From: Sycobia sp. Sy_11
Taxonomy: Eukaryota > Arthropoda > Insecta > Hymenoptera > Epichrysomallidae
Length of the DNA stretch: 64,000 nt
Direction: 5' to 3'
Assembly (NCBI GenBank): GCA_018907035.1
Contig: JACCIC010000001.1
Span: 124,001-188,000 of the forward strand
In this document: in pieces, positions 12,645 through 26,640 of the stretch
Position numbering within the stretch: position 1 is the first letter of the stretch
How the letters are laid out: every line of letters begins with the position of its first letter
Position numbers and translations under genes: made by a program
Notes under the pieces: generated by a model
What the model saw: the letters and a program-made list of their open reading frames with translations, nothing else
The model's database searches: none
What the model was told of the DNA's origin: nothing

Positions 12645-12645
<1 letters not shown>

Positions 12646-12685
<40 letters not shown>
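12646..12685. repeat. (TA)n microsatellite
   Basis: TA run of about 40 bases, continuing imperfectly to about 12695. Confidence 0.97.
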
Positions 12686-12691
<6 letters not shown>

Positions 12692-12695
12692 TATT

Positions 12696-15520
12696 GTATA
12701 AAATGGTCGACGAAGTATGAGCTTTTTGAAGTGGACGCTGCTTTGTAGCAGCTTTTTAGACTGAAGCGACGATAGGTATATTACGGTAAACTATTGATAT
12801 TAATATAGATTGTTATATATAATGTAGTTTTACTTAGATATTATGGAACGGTTTGAGAAATTGGTAAAATTATTATCTCGGGTGAAGCCGAGACGAGGGA
12901 TGCTAGTGAAATTTGTATGATTAAAATGAATTTCGGAACATGGCTAAAGAATTTTCTAGTGAGAATTGAAATAGCTTAAATAAAAAAACACTTATTTCAC
13001 CTATCAATCAGTTCAAAATAATCTGAAAAATCTGAAAAAGTTTTTCTGAGAAAAATGCGATCAAAGGTTTCCGTATCAAGTATTTGGAGAATGGAATGGA
13101 GATACGCTGTTTAGAAAAAGTTTATAGAACAAAAAAGATATAGTTTTATGAGATATTCAGCTGTTCTTTTGAAATTTTTGTTTCATTTTTCTTATTTTCC
13201 GAAATAAATGCCGAAAACGATCATTGTAATATATATTTATACTCATTTCGCCATGAAAATTCAATTTCTGTACCTTACCAACATCATTACAATAAACGCA
13301 AGTTTAAAAATGTTTAACAAAGTCGGGCCTGGGCAGTTTTCAATAAAAAATTAATTTGCATTTCATTATTTCCCAAATTTACTTTTAATTTTGTTTTGTT
13401 TTTTGAAATATAATATAATATTATGCAAAATATAAAATAAAAAGATTTAATAGATCATTTTGAGTAAAAAGCCTCTCAGCTTTATCTTTTCGAAATGCAT
13501 ATTTAGGAATTGTAAAAACTACAGTAAAATACATAATGTAAAATACAATCTACACAGTTAGTAATATAGCCTAATTTTCTCTTATAATTACTTACGTTAC
13601 ATATCAAGTTGAAATATTAGAATACGCATCAGGGTTCTTTTTATTTCGATAATGCATATCCGCTACTGATTTTTGATTGTTGCGACACCTCTTCGAATAT
13701 GACGAAACTAAACTTCTCTCTTTCTTATCTACAAAATTAGTGATTATCAGTTACAGGGGATTTTGTGCATTATAAATTTACCTCGACGCCTCATTTTTTT
13801 TATTCAATACGTAGAACGATGAAAGAAATTTTGTTTAAATTATTATTTTATCCTGCAAGTGGCGACATTGCAATTATGTTTATTTGAAAGCACTGAATAA
13901 TACGAATGAAAATACAATAACCTACTTCGGCTCCTTCTATCTTCATTTATGACTGGCTTACGTATATTACTGACCATTTACCCCATTGGAATCTCGCAAA
14001 CGAACATTCCAAATCAAGGCAGTACGATCGGTCTATAGCGAATCAGATCACTACATATGTACATTCACTAATCTTACATACAGCTGCGCAGTAAGCGTGT
14101 GGGCCCCATTTCACTGCAGCCTCCTCGATCCTAACTACAGCATCTCGACGCGTTGTATCATAGCGAGTTCGTGTGTAACTTCAATGCAGCTAAGATCATG
14201 CCGCCGCTAGCCCCGTGCAAATATCTGCGACGAATGGTTTACATTCCCGCAGCAAATATCCATGACTCACCGGTACGCTGCGCGACATCGTAGCGAATAG
14301 TTACGTGCCACTGCCCGTGTCAACGTTGTACAGTGAGATTGTCAGGAAGGTTACAGCTGGTTACAGCAAATTCGAAAAATGTGAGCATACGAACGTATTA
14401 AATGACAGACGTCACCTGCTGATGGAATACGCCACTAGATAAGAAATAATTTCTTTATTTAATTTATTTAATTGCACTCCCGCAGAATCTGAAATATAAA
14501 AATCGAAATTACTTTTGTTTGTAAATGATCCGATTGCTCCCCCCCCCCGCCCACATTTAAATGATGAAGGCTTTGACGAAGAAAGTTGTCAAATTATTCA
14601 TTACTAAGAAAGTTTGATTTTACATTCTGCAGGGATTTTTGTTTAAAAAAACAATATGGATACAAAAATAATTATGTTAAGAATTCTTAAGAAAAAGTGT
14701 TATAAAAATATTTATTAGGTTAGTCTTATTTATGAAGATGTTGCTAAGTACTCAAGCAAAATGAAACTGTACGTGCTCTAATTTATTTTGGGGAAAGTAT
14801 TTAATTGCATCTATGAATAAACATCCGCGAACAAGAGGTTTACATTCTTATATAGCAAGCAAAAACTAAATTATATTTAGAAAATAAACGTTATTTAAAT
14901 GATATAATATTGTAGATTACATATCGAATGGAATTGAATATTATATTAAAGGAGTGAAAAATTTGTACACTAGAAAGATCTCGACAATGATCTCCATCTA
15001 CGTGAACTTAACACACATGTATCATCTATATTCGATACACCCTATAAAGAGTTTTATTATAATTTGTTAAAATTTTCTATGTATTAATTATTAATTTTCC
15101 CTGACACCGAGTATTGAAAAAGACTAGAATTTATATTCTAATTTATATTCTAATATATTCCGCGCGCATGTATGTTTGATCGTTAATAATGTCTGGAATA
15201 ACGTAAATACAACCCAGCAGTTTCAATGAATAAGAAAAAGCTACAAACATATTTCTCCGATCATGCACTCCAAGATTAAAGTATCATTTGGAAAACAGAT
15301 CTCGGGCATATTAATCGGGTCCAACTGTTTTTTTACCCGACGCATCGCCCGACGGCTTTGCGCTCGGCAAAGTCGATGAAAAGAAAAATACGCGGCAAAA
15401 ACGTATAACGGAAACAAGGAGCCCGGTCGGCGTTCCACCCGCTCTCCTCTAAATTACGCAACTTTTCCACTTTCACAAAGAGGAATAATAATGAGACGGC
15501 GCGACTCTTTTCTTATCGCC
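12696..15520. other. Intergenic DNA, no gene seen
   Basis: AT-rich apart from a GC-richer patch at about 14.0-14.35 kb and another at 15.3-15.5 kb. Open frames are shorter than 80 codons and unrecognised, and no splice-linked set of exons emerged. A short homopolymeric C run lies near 14540. Confidence 0.55.
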
Positions 15521-15522
15521 CG

Positions 15523-15526
<4 letters not shown>

Positions 15527-15579
<53 letters not shown>
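15527..15579. repeat. (TA)n microsatellite
   Basis: Pure AT dinucleotide run of about 53 bases at the left edge of the GC-rich domain. Confidence 0.97.
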
Positions 15580-15581
<2 letters not shown>

Positions 15582-15660
15582 TATAGCGCTATATTGCAAG
15601 ACTTTGCCTCGAATGTACATAGGATTATATCCACACCCCGACCTATGCGCGCATATTAGA

Positions 15661-15718
15661 TAGAGAGGGGCAGAGAGGATAAGAGAGGGGGAGGAGAAGG
15701 AGAGATAGAGAGAGAAGG

Positions 15719-15756
<38 letters not shown>
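15661..15756. repeat. Purine-rich tract ending in a pure (GA)n run
   Basis: GA/GGGA-rich sequence from about 15661 with a perfect AG run at 15721-15756. GA tracts can bind GAGA-type factors in insects (established), but no binding is implied here. Confidence 0.95.
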
Positions 15757-15758
<2 letters not shown>

Positions 15759-15875
15759 TTAATCTAGAGAAATATTTTCTCGCCCAGATTCCCTTCCCCT
15801 GCTTCCACTGTTCCGCACCAGGCGCAAGTTGTATATTTCACGCGTACGAGCGGACGGGCGTTTTGTAGCACGGGC

Positions 15876-15880
<5 letters not shown>

Positions 15881-15925
<45 letters not shown>
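15881..15925. repeat. (TA)n microsatellite
   Basis: TA run of about 45 bases inside GC-rich DNA. Confidence 0.97.
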
Positions 15926-15928
<3 letters not shown>

Positions 15929-16330
15929 CCTGTAATCTAATAAGGCGACAAAGCGCAGCTACGCGCCGAGCGCTATACGGCTGAAAGAAACAAAGCGGAG
16001 CGGACTCGCCAAAAGAAAAATTATCGGAAGGGAGTCGCCATCCCCGCCCCGGCCCTCGCCCTGGAAGAATAGGAGAGGGTAGGGGAATAATTATCAGTTC
16101 GTTACGGCAGACGGGGAGGTTGGGATGTACATTGCTAGTTTCCGCGCATTGCCGAGGGTCGTGAATTAGCGACGCGACGGCGGCGGCGTCGGCGGCTGCT
16201 GCTGCTGCTGCTGCTTTTGAAGAATCGCGGGATTATCGGGACAGTCCGGCGGCACGGCTATTATGAAGGTGCGACGATCTGCTCTTCGAGTCCGATTTTC
16301 ATCTCGACCTTACCGTTAATATATTTCGAT
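15926..16330. other. CpG-rich island with GGC/GCT triplet repeats
   Basis: GC-rich segment with GGC-type triplets running into about seven GCT units at about 16172-16216. The triplets would encode polyAla, polySer/Arg or polyGln depending on frame, but each frame meets a stop nearby. I cannot show that it is coding. It could be a 5' UTR or promoter (inference). Confidence 0.5.
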
Positions 16331-16816
16331 AGATTCCAGCCGACGATGTACTCTCGCGTGCGATAGAATTGTTTCTTATTATTTAATAAGAAAGAAGTCG
16401 AATACGAAACCCGTGCAATTATCACAGGTTCTTTTCAGTGATTTTTATTGTTATTTTTAAACGGTTATTTTCCGCTGAATCATAACATTATTCTGTCCGT
16501 CCGAGTCTCGCGCAGTGAGTAACATTTCATACTTTAACTTCTTCTGGTTTCTTCAATACATTTTATTGTAAATGGACGAATTGCTCACGCACTCTTATAA
16601 ATAAATAATTATTTTCAATCGACGATGTTATCTTATTCTTTCTCAGCAATGAGAGTAACGACTTTCATTAGCGGATTTTATTGATTTTGAAAATTGGTAA
16701 CATTATTTAACGACAAAGAATTGAAAAACATAACGACACTCAAATGTATACACACTTGTATTATGCGAAAGAGAAACAGAAAGAGAGAATATATATCCAT
16801 AGTAAGAGATACAGGG

Positions 16817-16822
<6 letters not shown>

Positions 16823-16865
<43 letters not shown>

Positions 16866-16866
16866 C
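16823..16866. repeat. (GA)n microsatellite
   Basis: GA run with one phase slip near 16851. The Arg/Glu and Ser/Leu open frames that cross it are repeat artefacts. Confidence 0.95.
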
Positions 16867-17083
16867 AGAAAATGAAAAGGAGCAAGAAAGGGGAGCTGAG
16901 AATACTGAGAGAAAGAAAGATGGTAATTTCGGCTAATGCTTGGCACCGGCTTGCTTCGTGTTTTCTTTTAAAGTCACGCTCTCCCTTACTCTGTTTCTTT
17001 AGCCGCGTGAACGAGAACGAGAAAGGCAGGGACAAAACGTCGGGGGATGAGGCAGAGGAAATAGAAAGCGACGTAGAGAGAGG

Positions 17084-17084
17084 A

Positions 17085-17132
<48 letters not shown>
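17084..17132. repeat. (GA)n microsatellite
   Basis: GA run, slightly imperfect at its left end and pure from about 17099 to 17132. Confidence 0.95.
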
Positions 17133-17136
<4 letters not shown>

Positions 17137-17149
17137 ATGATTATGCACA

Positions 17150-17540
17150 GTGCCGCGTCGCATGAATTTATTGCGCGCCCCAACGTCGTTGCGTATAATA
17201 CAGTAAATAGGGGGCAAATTAAATTGGCTCCTATACGACCCCTCTCCGCCCGGTTTCCTCCGCCCCTCTCCCCCATTTCTATACGGAGACGAGGCGCGAG
17301 TCCCGACTTTGGCTCGATTTTTGTTTACGACTCGGAGAAAATATAGCGGGGCGGCCGAGCGAGGGGTGGGATAGGAGGCAAGTGAATCGGTTCCGGCCGG
17401 TATTCACGGCGCTCCGTGGGAGGGCGCAGCAGATAAGGCCCGAGCACGGGTCTCCTTCGCGAGTTCGCGCTCGCTGCGAGCAGGCAGTTCGGGCAAACTG
17501 GCGGGACGAGGGGACGCGAGAAAATAGAGCTGCGGCGGTC
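17150..17540. other. CpG-rich island
   Basis: GC-rich and CpG-rich sequence between the GA tract and AT-rich DNA. Overlapping open frames of 70-120 codons exist on both strands but are compositional, rich in Arg, Pro and Ser, and match no family I recognise. Regulatory or untranslated function is possible but not shown. Confidence 0.5.
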
Positions 17541-18180
17541 GGTTGTTTTTGATTTCTTTCTTTTTTTTTTTGCATTTCGCACGTAATCGCCGATCATTGG
17601 GCTCTCGCTGACTAAAATTAACAAAATTTTTATATTTTCGCGAAATGACCCATAGATAGGCCAAAATAAAATCAATAAACACAATGTGGAAAAATTATGT
17701 AAATGTAAAGCTTATAAATTGAAGTGAAAGAATTTAATAGCTATAGGGCGTAAATAGGTAGGTGTCAAGAATTTTACGCGCAACAGCTGGTGAACAATTT
17801 CACTGTTACAAAACTTAAATATTTTTATAGAAATATCTTTTTTATGGGATAATTTACACCCAGAGACAATCAGTCAGAAAATATTTTAAAGATGATTATA
17901 TAATTATTACGCAAATTTCATAAACAATTAAGCAATAGTCTTTAGTTATGAAAATACTGTTCAATATACATCTAATATTGCCATAATTAGCGCAGCAAAT
18001 ACTCTATAAATAATTCATCCTTCACGGTAAAAAAAGAAGAAGAAAAAAAGAAAACATGACAATTACTGCCTTATCTGACATACCCTGCCAATCCTCCCTT
18101 TTTGTTTCCAAATTTCATTATTCATTCGTACACCCGCATATATCCTGTAGTTTCATCAAGATAAATACGGCTTAGGCTGG
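17541..18180. other. AT-rich intergenic DNA, no gene seen
   Basis: AT-rich spacer between two CpG-rich islands, with nothing recognisable. Confidence 0.55.
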
Positions 18181-18398
18181 CACGGTTTATCGGGGCCGCG
18201 CTCAATCTTAATCGCGAGCTTCACCCTTAACCCCCTCCCCCTCCCGCCCGCTAAGACGCGGATCGAACGCGTCAATGGAACGGGAACGGAGGCGTAGCGA
18301 GGAATCGATCACGCGCCGCGCAACGGCTGCCCGGAAGAAAATAGACCTCCCGGATCGAGGCGCCGAGGTCAGTTCGCTCGATTATAACCGACAATATT

Positions 18399-18402
<4 letters not shown>

Positions 18403-18461
<59 letters not shown>

Positions 18462-18469
18462 ATATATAT
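18403..18469. repeat. Compound (TA)n(TG)n(TA)n microsatellite
   Basis: TA run to about 18447, then TG to about 18461, then a short TA run. Confidence 0.95.
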
Positions 18470-19325
18470 CGCCGGTTTATTTCGCGCCGACCGGATGGAG
18501 CTAGAAGTCGCCGAGTCGATCAATCAACAGACTTTAAATCTCCCTTGGTCTCTTTCACTTAGGAATATCTTAAAAAAAAAAAAGAAAAAAATTTACATCA
18601 TAGCGAGAAACTAATTCACTTCTAAGGAGACATAGTACCAATCCAAAATCGAATTCTAAAAGGAACCGAAGAGCATTGATATTATTGTCACGGATTTTTA
18701 CTACTGCTCCTCGGTTGTCATTGGTTCTCGATGGTAATCTGCGATGCTCTGCTTGTGTCTGATAATTTCCGGTTCTCACGGATTTCTAGTGGCACTTTTA
18801 GGTTTTCACTGATATCTGTTGGACCAGCGGATATTTCGTCGCTGATCCACAACATTTCAGACCATCAAGCTCTCTGATCATACGCTTCAGCGTAGTCGTA
18901 AAAATTTCTAATTTGATGCGCTGTTCACTTTCAGAACGCAGGCGCATACGAAAAGAACCGAAAAAGATCCGTGACGAGGAAACGCCGAAAACAGTGGGCA
19001 TCCTTTTTGGAACTTCTGCGCGGCCGCGTCTCGATGCGATCGTTTCGTACCTGCGAGCCAGCGTCGAGAAGCCGCGCGGGCACGTGCTCAAGGGGGGTGG
19101 GGTCGGTTTAGGAGCGCGCGAAAGCCCCGGCAATATCACGCGGATAAGCCCGGTTGGGGGGGGCGGGCGCTGAGCCGCGCGGCTCCTCGCGGGTTTTCTT
19201 CCCCGCGCGTCGCGGAGGCGCGATGCGCTTCGCGCGGAAAATTTAATATCGAACGCGTCTCTGGTCCCCGGGCTTCTCGCGCCGCACGGTGTCGCGCCGC
19301 CTGTCTGTTTCTTCTCCCCTCGCTC

Positions 19326-19327
<2 letters not shown>

Positions 19328-19360
<33 letters not shown>
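19328..19360. repeat. (CT)n microsatellite
   Basis: Pure CT run, the opposite strand sense of the GA tracts to its left. Confidence 0.95.
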
Positions 19361-19365
<5 letters not shown>

Positions 19366-19450
19366 CTTTATCTCTGCTTTATTACGGGGGCCGCGAGACG
19401 CGCGGCGCCACGTACGCCTCTAGCCAGGAGTCTTTTCATGCGGAGAATTG

Positions 19451-20517
19451 GGCCGGAGAATCCCGAGAAATCGATACGGGCTGCTGGCAGCTTCGAAAAT
19501 ATTCGTCGAGACGGTGTTCAAGAGTTTCGGGGGAAGGGTGGGGGATGCTTTTTTAATATTGCCTGGAATATATTAGCAAGGAGATACAAGAATTCCTTTG
19601 AAGGTACGCGGAAGATTCAAAGATTATTAGATGCCACGAATAGATCTGCTACGGATTTTGGATAATAAATAAATAATTGAAAATTCATCCTTACTAATGC
19701 AATTTTTTTCAATTTGTTTTCTTTTTTTGTCACACTGAGTAATATGACTATATATTCTTACTGATTATCAAAAATTAAAAAATATATATTCTCATTTCCG
19801 CTGTGACCTCGATAATTCTTGTAGAGCGTTCGGCTACGGACTTGAACTATAATCTAATAATCTCATTTTCTTATACAGATATCCTAGAAAGATATTTGTT
19901 TTTTCAAAAATTACTATACGTTGTAAATTACACTTGGTCAAGACGTAATTTTCAAGATGACTTCACACGGCATTAATTATCAGAGCAATAATTTCCTTTT
20001 AATTTAAACTTTTCCAGTACGCTTTATGGCTTCAATTGTAGTACTTTTTAACAGTTCCACTGACAATGAACAATTTATTTATCATAGAGTGTCTTTTAAT
20101 CGGCAGGGCAAACAAATTATTTGTACATCCGCCACTTTCCTTCTGTACATCTAGATATGCAATGTTTTGCGAAACTATATTTACACATCTATTCAAATAA
20201 TACCGAAATAATACTGGCCAGACCGCATAATGAATCACCGGGACCTCATAGCGAGCCTTGTTGACTTGACCCAGCCTGACTTCGAATACACGCGGAGCTG
20301 AGAGCCAGAGCCAGCCTCATCGATCCGGCCATTAAAATCCTCGACTCTATGAGCCGCCGCGGCAAAGAAAAAAGTTGCCGTTCGAACTTCGAAGATTTAA
20401 TGCGTCCAGGCGTAATGATGCGCGTTATATGCACGCGGCGCGGAGGATTTTTACAATCGCGCGGTTTGACAAAATATCAGAAGTTTTTAGCGATTAAGGG
20501 GTGACGAGGTGGGGGAG

Positions 20518-20552
<35 letters not shown>

Positions 20553-21133
20553 AATACAGCAGCCTCAACATCTAGTGTAGCACGAGATTCCAATGAATCT
20601 GATAAAGTGCGACTCGTTACGTGGTGAAACGATGGAAAGTTCGTTCCCGTCTCCCTCGTCCCGTCTTGAACTTTTGTAATAGCGCGAAAATTCATTGCTT
20701 TTTGCCGTGTGAATATTGCACCGAAACAGTCAATCGATGGAACACACAAATAGTCGTTGCTCTGCCGGATTATGTAGCTTATCCAATAATTTAATAATAG
20801 CAATAGTACTACGAATAAATTTGTGCGCTCAAATTTAACTCATAAAAGAAAAAAATTGCCCAATTTATTTTACAGATAGGACATCATTATTCCGATCGTC
20901 TGCGCAGGCGCATATTCTAGATGTGCAGACGATCGCCCTGCTGAAGTATCTATGCGAAAGATTACGTTTCGCTTTCAAAAGCAAAAAAAAAAACAAAAAC
21001 GACAAAGCTGTAGCGTCGATATCGAACGAGAGGGAGCTCGTCGAATAAATGAAAAAACCCCGACAGTCATGTAGATCGATTGATTGGAAGATTAATGTGC
21101 GTATAAACAAGTCAGAAAATAAATAAACAAATA

Positions 21134-21168
<35 letters not shown>

Positions 21169-24100
21169 AATTTATACATCCATACCAACGTGCATATACT
21201 CGATATTTCTGCAATTCCACGACAGATCACGTTAAGCGAGGTAGAATGTCTGGGCAAGATCGTAAAATTCGGTTACGACTAACTTTTCGCTGCCCCGTAA
21301 TTTTATACGGCTTACCCGCTTTTCGTCATTATATTGCGTAAAGCTCTCAATGGCAATAAAGCTATTTTCGAGTTCAGCTGGATATCTTTATTTGGACGAT
21401 TCTTGATCTTTCTTAAGCGCACCTGATTTTGACAATTATTAATATTTTTCCGACTAATATATTTATCTGAGTAATTATTAATATAAAACTTTATTTTTAA
21501 AATGACAAAATCACGAAAATACATTTATTTCCATAATTCCCTGAAATTCGAAGAAAATATCCCCATTGACTATAAATACCATTATTTATATCTAACGCGC
21601 GAGATTGAAGCTGAATTATTGCTGCAATTATCATATGGGCCATGCTTGTAAGCCGCGTTATATATCTTGATAACGGATATTAAACACTTTGATTAATGAA
21701 CAGAGCAGAACGTACAGCTAAATTTTCTGGATGAGATTTTATGTGCAATCTAGTACGTAGAGATATGACGAATTTATTATTTTCTCAATGCATACAAATT
21801 AAAGAAAACTGCTCTTTTCTATTTAGAATTGTAAATTTCGTTATTTGCTTTGTCTTCGATGAGAATGACTTTTACAGTCTGTTAAAACACTGTTGTTTAG
21901 GCCTAATTTTTCACGCTTTTCTATAAATTTTAATTTTTATTTAGCAAAACAAAAATTAAAAAAATTAATTAAAGCAAATAAATTACATTCGAATGTAAAA
22001 ATGAGGAATTTCAGCAATTATAAATTTTTACGATCTAGAGATCCAAGAACGCGAAATTCCTGAAAATTAAAGTATAAAAATTTCGCGCAACTCGACAGGC
22101 AGTTTCGCCAATCGGCGCTAAAAGGAAGTCTAAAAATGACGTTCAAACCGCTGATCTCGTCTGCCATATGTATCGAACACTCGAAGTTACTTTTACGGCT
22201 TGACGTCATGCCGCAACGACTATTTTATTATTAGCTCGGCCGAGAGGAGTCGATCGAAACGAACGGCTTCCGCGTGAGTCGGTCGTGTAGTCCGGCCCAC
22301 ATCTCTCGATTTCGAAAGAGAGTATTGCAGAATGCGATTTGCACGTTTTCCCCTACATTATTTCTAATGAAATTTAATGGAATAATTTAGCCGACGCTGT
22401 CAGTATGGCCAAAGCGATTTTTAATTTTTCGATAATTTAAGGAAAATTAAGTCTTTGTTTATTAAACAATAATATTTATCCAAAAATTCAATTTAATAAA
22501 TAATTATTAAAATAATTCTTAAGGCTCATCGAATAAATTATATGTTGCATAAAGAATAATTTACATAATTTTCATAAGATATGAGAATAGTAAAGACAAA
22601 AACGTTTTTCTTGTTCGTCGAATAAAGAGTGTCTGTAGTACAAGCCAATATGCGTATTGTATCGTCATATGGATTTATCTCAATTTTCTGCTCTTTTCAT
22701 CATGCACTGCGCGTAAAATTAAATTACAATGCTCCGTGTCTATAAAGATGAGATATTTAAGATAAATTAAATGCTCAACGTACGATTTGATTCACTTACC
22801 TATCGGCCCTCCATTATAAATGAAAGCTAATGGACTATTTAGTTTAAATATTTCAGAGTTCCAAATTGATTCAAACCAACGCATATTTGAAATAAAAAAA
22901 TAACTCTTTATTTTTAAATAAATATTTGATAGATGTAGTAGAGATTATAATTGACAAAATCGATGAGTATTTGGTCAGACTTTTAATGAACGACATCAAT
23001 TTCATCTGAATAGGAAAAAGAACGCTCTTTAAAAAAAAACTATACTTAAATACAATTAACAGTCAGATTATCGTTTTATAATTAAACATTAAACACAGAA
23101 GACACTAAAAACGTCACGTATAAAATGCATATAAATTTTTTAATTTCGAGCAGCCTGAAGGACGTAAACACGAAGACTTTACTTGTTTACACACGTAAAC
23201 AAACTTGCATCCTTTGTTAATAATAAACAAGATGTTCACAAATAATCTGGTAAATCTTTAATAAAAATGTTTAAAAAATAGGATTGAAAGTGTGACCCCT
23301 TAGAAATACCAAATGTAAATTTACTGTTTGCTCATCTACTACTCTAGTAATAGAACATAAATGAGATTGCAATAGGTGTAGACCTCTGCCACTGGCATTA
23401 ACTTTTTTATAATTGACTCGAATAGAACGCTTTGGAAAAGTCAAAATATATAACGTCTCCTTGATCCAGTTTAACACTGAAAACTTAATTGCTAAATGAT
23501 AGTGAATTAGAAATCATGAGGCGGCTTTTAATAATCCACCTTCATATAGGGATTACGACAATATCTATGTGCTAATTGAATGCAAAAGCTAAGCTGGGGA
23601 AATCAAAATCAAGATAGGGTGGTCTTACTCGACTCCTCAGTGTATATTTTCATTTTTAAATAAAATGCGTATCTGTGAAGTATGAGCGATCTCATCGATA
23701 TTTATAATATTATAGTTTCATTATAAAAAGATTGAAATTCTCAAAAATATTATACAAGCATTTAACAAAAAACATCGGCAAATCATGCGGACAGATAATA
23801 AAGTTCCCCTTGGAATAACTGAGAAATGGAATGGATGAACAATATAATTGAAACTGACCGAAAACATCTTCTGTTATCCGATATATTGATGTAGCCTGAC
23901 GATCACTGTAGAAGTAGAAACTTCGCTATATAGTTAAGGTATCTATAAAATTTATAACAAATTGAGATCATTAAGGCTGGAGATCTGTATTTATTATTAT
24001 CTTCTTTATAGATAATGAAAAATTTCTAATTTTTAGAATAAGTTGGATTTTCCTCGTCGAAAAATGCTACTTTCCCAAAATGTAGGAATTAAATTCGTCA

Positions 24101-24840
24101 TTTAAAGCCTTTCACATCTTAGCCTATTAGAAACTACTATTTCTAATCTGTGGCTCAATAATTTATAAACTAATTTTGTGTATTAAATCAATAATTAAAA
24201 ATAATAGTTAATCCTAAAAATAAATTCTACGTGATTACATATAAATTCTGATAAGGTATGAGAAAGTGGCATTTACTTATACAATTCTTGGTAATGACTT
24301 TAAATTGTTATTATTGGTAAAAAAGAAATGCACCCGGTACCCAAAGGAATTTAATTTATTTGAATTCGGATGAACGCTTGGAATACGTGGCCGGTTCGAT
24401 GGTATTCCGACTATGAGTCAAATTGAATTCCAACGGACTGGTTACTCCTTTCATTTCATCGTCAAATTTCATCAGCAAACAATCGATTTACCTAACGGTG
24501 TTTCAAACGATAATTAACTTCCGCTACATTAATTCACTATCCTGAATTTGAGCCAAGTATTACAACTATTTGTCTTATAAGAAGAATTCCTGACGGGGTC
24601 ATCGAATTGGTTCGATTACTGATTCATCTCAGTGCAGTTTTTCGAAATATTAAGACAAATTCATTTATTGAAGAATACGAGTAAAGTATTCATTGACTAA
24701 CCGAGCTTCGGAAGTATTATAAGAATCTGCCTTTTCGTTCCTATCCCGAAAAAATACCATTCAAACGTCGCTTGTTAAACAGCTGTGCTACCCGAACAAT
24801 AGCGCAGAAGTTAAATGAAAAAGCAAATTACAGCATAAAC
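19451..24840. other. Intergenic DNA with GA and TA repeats, no gene seen
   Basis: AT-rich with moderately GC-rich patches near 20.25-20.7 and 22.05-22.35 kb. It contains a (GA)n run at 20520-20550 and a (TA)n run at 21138-21166. The open frames (up to 130 codons, that one driven by the TA repeat) are unrecognised and not linked by plausible splice sites. Confidence 0.55.
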
Positions 24841-26640
24841 GCGGGGCAGTGCGTTGCACGCGCGAGAATCAATGTGGCCGGGCTGGTATAGATGAAATTT
24901 TTCGCGAGACGCCCTTACGAAGTTCTGGAACTCTTCGCGGAATCCGGCGCGCGCGGCCGCGCACATTACAACTGTTAATTAGAAGAGCGTAATTTACCAC
25001 GGTAATTTTCGCGGGCCGGGCTGCTGGCGTGCGTATAAACGCGCGCGGCGCGCCATCGATTTCCCGACCAAGCGCCTCGACTTTCTCCGTCTCGCAGTAC
25101 GCCTCGTTACCGCGTCTACAGTTATGCGGAACGGCCATTTAATAGAGGGTATCGACTGGTTTTGTCATTAACGCCATGCCATGTTTTTGCCAGGTGGGAT
25201 TTAACGCGATATCCAGGGCGGATAAATTTCTCCGCTCGAGGATCAATTTTAGTAAAACAGTAGTCGAGGCCGCTCTCTGCTACTCTTAATTTAGCTCGTG
25301 AAATTGAATCGGTAATTGAAAGCTTTTTCACGTTAACAGTTCTCGAATACTTTGGACATTTCCATTGGGAACATTTATTTGAGACATTTATGGTATGCCG
25401 ATAAAGATGAAATTGAAGAGCACACTGACGAAATAATGTTGAATTAAAGTCACGTGGAACAAATGAATTCACCAAAATGAACGTCATTCAAAAGATAGGT
25501 TTCATAACCGCATAGTTATCGAAAAAAATAATCAATAAAAACTAAAAAAATTCTTATATTAGAGTGCATCAATATATATCGTTTTAAAATCTTGTAACCT
25601 TATTTATTAATAATCACTGTATTTAATTAATACTTAATTTCTAAAAATGAAGCGGAGAGAAGATATTAAAATAATGTATCAAATATAATGGGATACATAA
25701 AAGGTAGTATTTTTTGCACAATTCAGTACTGAGTTTAGATAGGATACCTATAATAAAGTTTAAGATCATTGAAATCTAAAATATAAGGGCAGTGCTTAAT
25801 CGATAAAAAAAATATTATCATGGTTCAAATAAAAGTAGTGCGTATTCGTAAAGTTTTTATTTAATAAAAGTGCAAATAGGTAGTTATATATGTAACTCTA
25901 AATAATAGAAACATAACTAGATGTTATAGTAATAAAATAATTACTTCTTATTTATAAAAGTAAAAGATTCTGTTGTTTTCAATCAGGGCTGTGGTCAGAT
26001 TGAAAAATACCGTCATTTGATTTCGCACTTCAATTTCGTTCCTGAGAATTAGAACATCGAAAAGCAAATTCCAATTTGAAATTCAAATCCAAATTTGAAG
26101 TAGCCCGCTGGCGAACTCTCTTCGCCCAAACACGGACCCCCTCGGTCGACCCAATACGAATGGCCTCAGGTGCGCCAGAAATCATCGACACGCCGGCATT
26201 CGTCTTTCCCGAGGCCGGATTTATTCCGCCGATGCGCCCGGGCGACTCCCGACGGCTGTATTGAACAGCGTCCGAGGACAGGCCGCAGAGCGAGTTGTGG
26301 CCGGGCCGCCGGGGGGGGGGGGCAGGGGGACATATGTACGACAAATCCTTCGGGATTATAGGCCGGAGCCTCGCGTGCGCCGATGTCAAAATACAGGTAT
26401 AGCAGGAGCGGCAAGAGCGGGCTTGAAGGGAGGTGGAGGCAGGGCAGGGGGTCAAACTCGAAGCTAGGACGACCGCTTCCGCGAGGCGATTGCGCGAGCT
26501 TTTGTGCAGGTGATTTTCAACTCGGGACGAGGGGGGGGGGGTTAAGACTTTCTGAAGTTGAAGGTAGTTTGTCAACTGGCTCGGCGCGGATGCTCGATGT
26601 CGAAGGAAATAAAGCGAGCAGTGGAAGGTATTTCGATAAA
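24841..26640. other. Mixed region with two CpG-rich islands, no gene supported
   Basis: CpG-rich at about 24.84-25.12 kb and 26.10-26.62 kb, with AT-rich DNA between. Homopolymeric G runs lie at about 26311-26322 and 26531-26541. A 181-codon minus-strand frame (26030-26575) spans the second island, but several overlapping frames are open too, and its Ser/Pro/Arg-rich sequence resembles no family. I read it as low stop density rather than a gene. Confidence 0.45.

Larger units (their letters stand above)
18181..19450. other. Large CpG-rich island, bipartite
   Basis: Two GC-rich blocks (about 18.18-18.54 and 18.9-19.45 kb) flank a less GC-rich middle. The right block is the most CpG-dense part of the window, with runs such as GGGGGGGCGGGCGC. 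Open frames of about 70-115 codons on both strands look compositional. In insects such islands often mark promoters or 5' UTRs of long genes, but no exon can be assigned. Confidence 0.5.

Noticed and set aside
16694..17684. Overlapping open frames of about 60-120 codons on both strands
   Set aside because: They arise from GA microsatellites and CpG-rich sequence with few stops; no domain or splice structure supports them.
26030..26575. A 181-codon minus-strand open frame
   Set aside because: Several other frames are open over the same CpG-rich DNA, and the predicted protein has compositional bias and no recognisable family.
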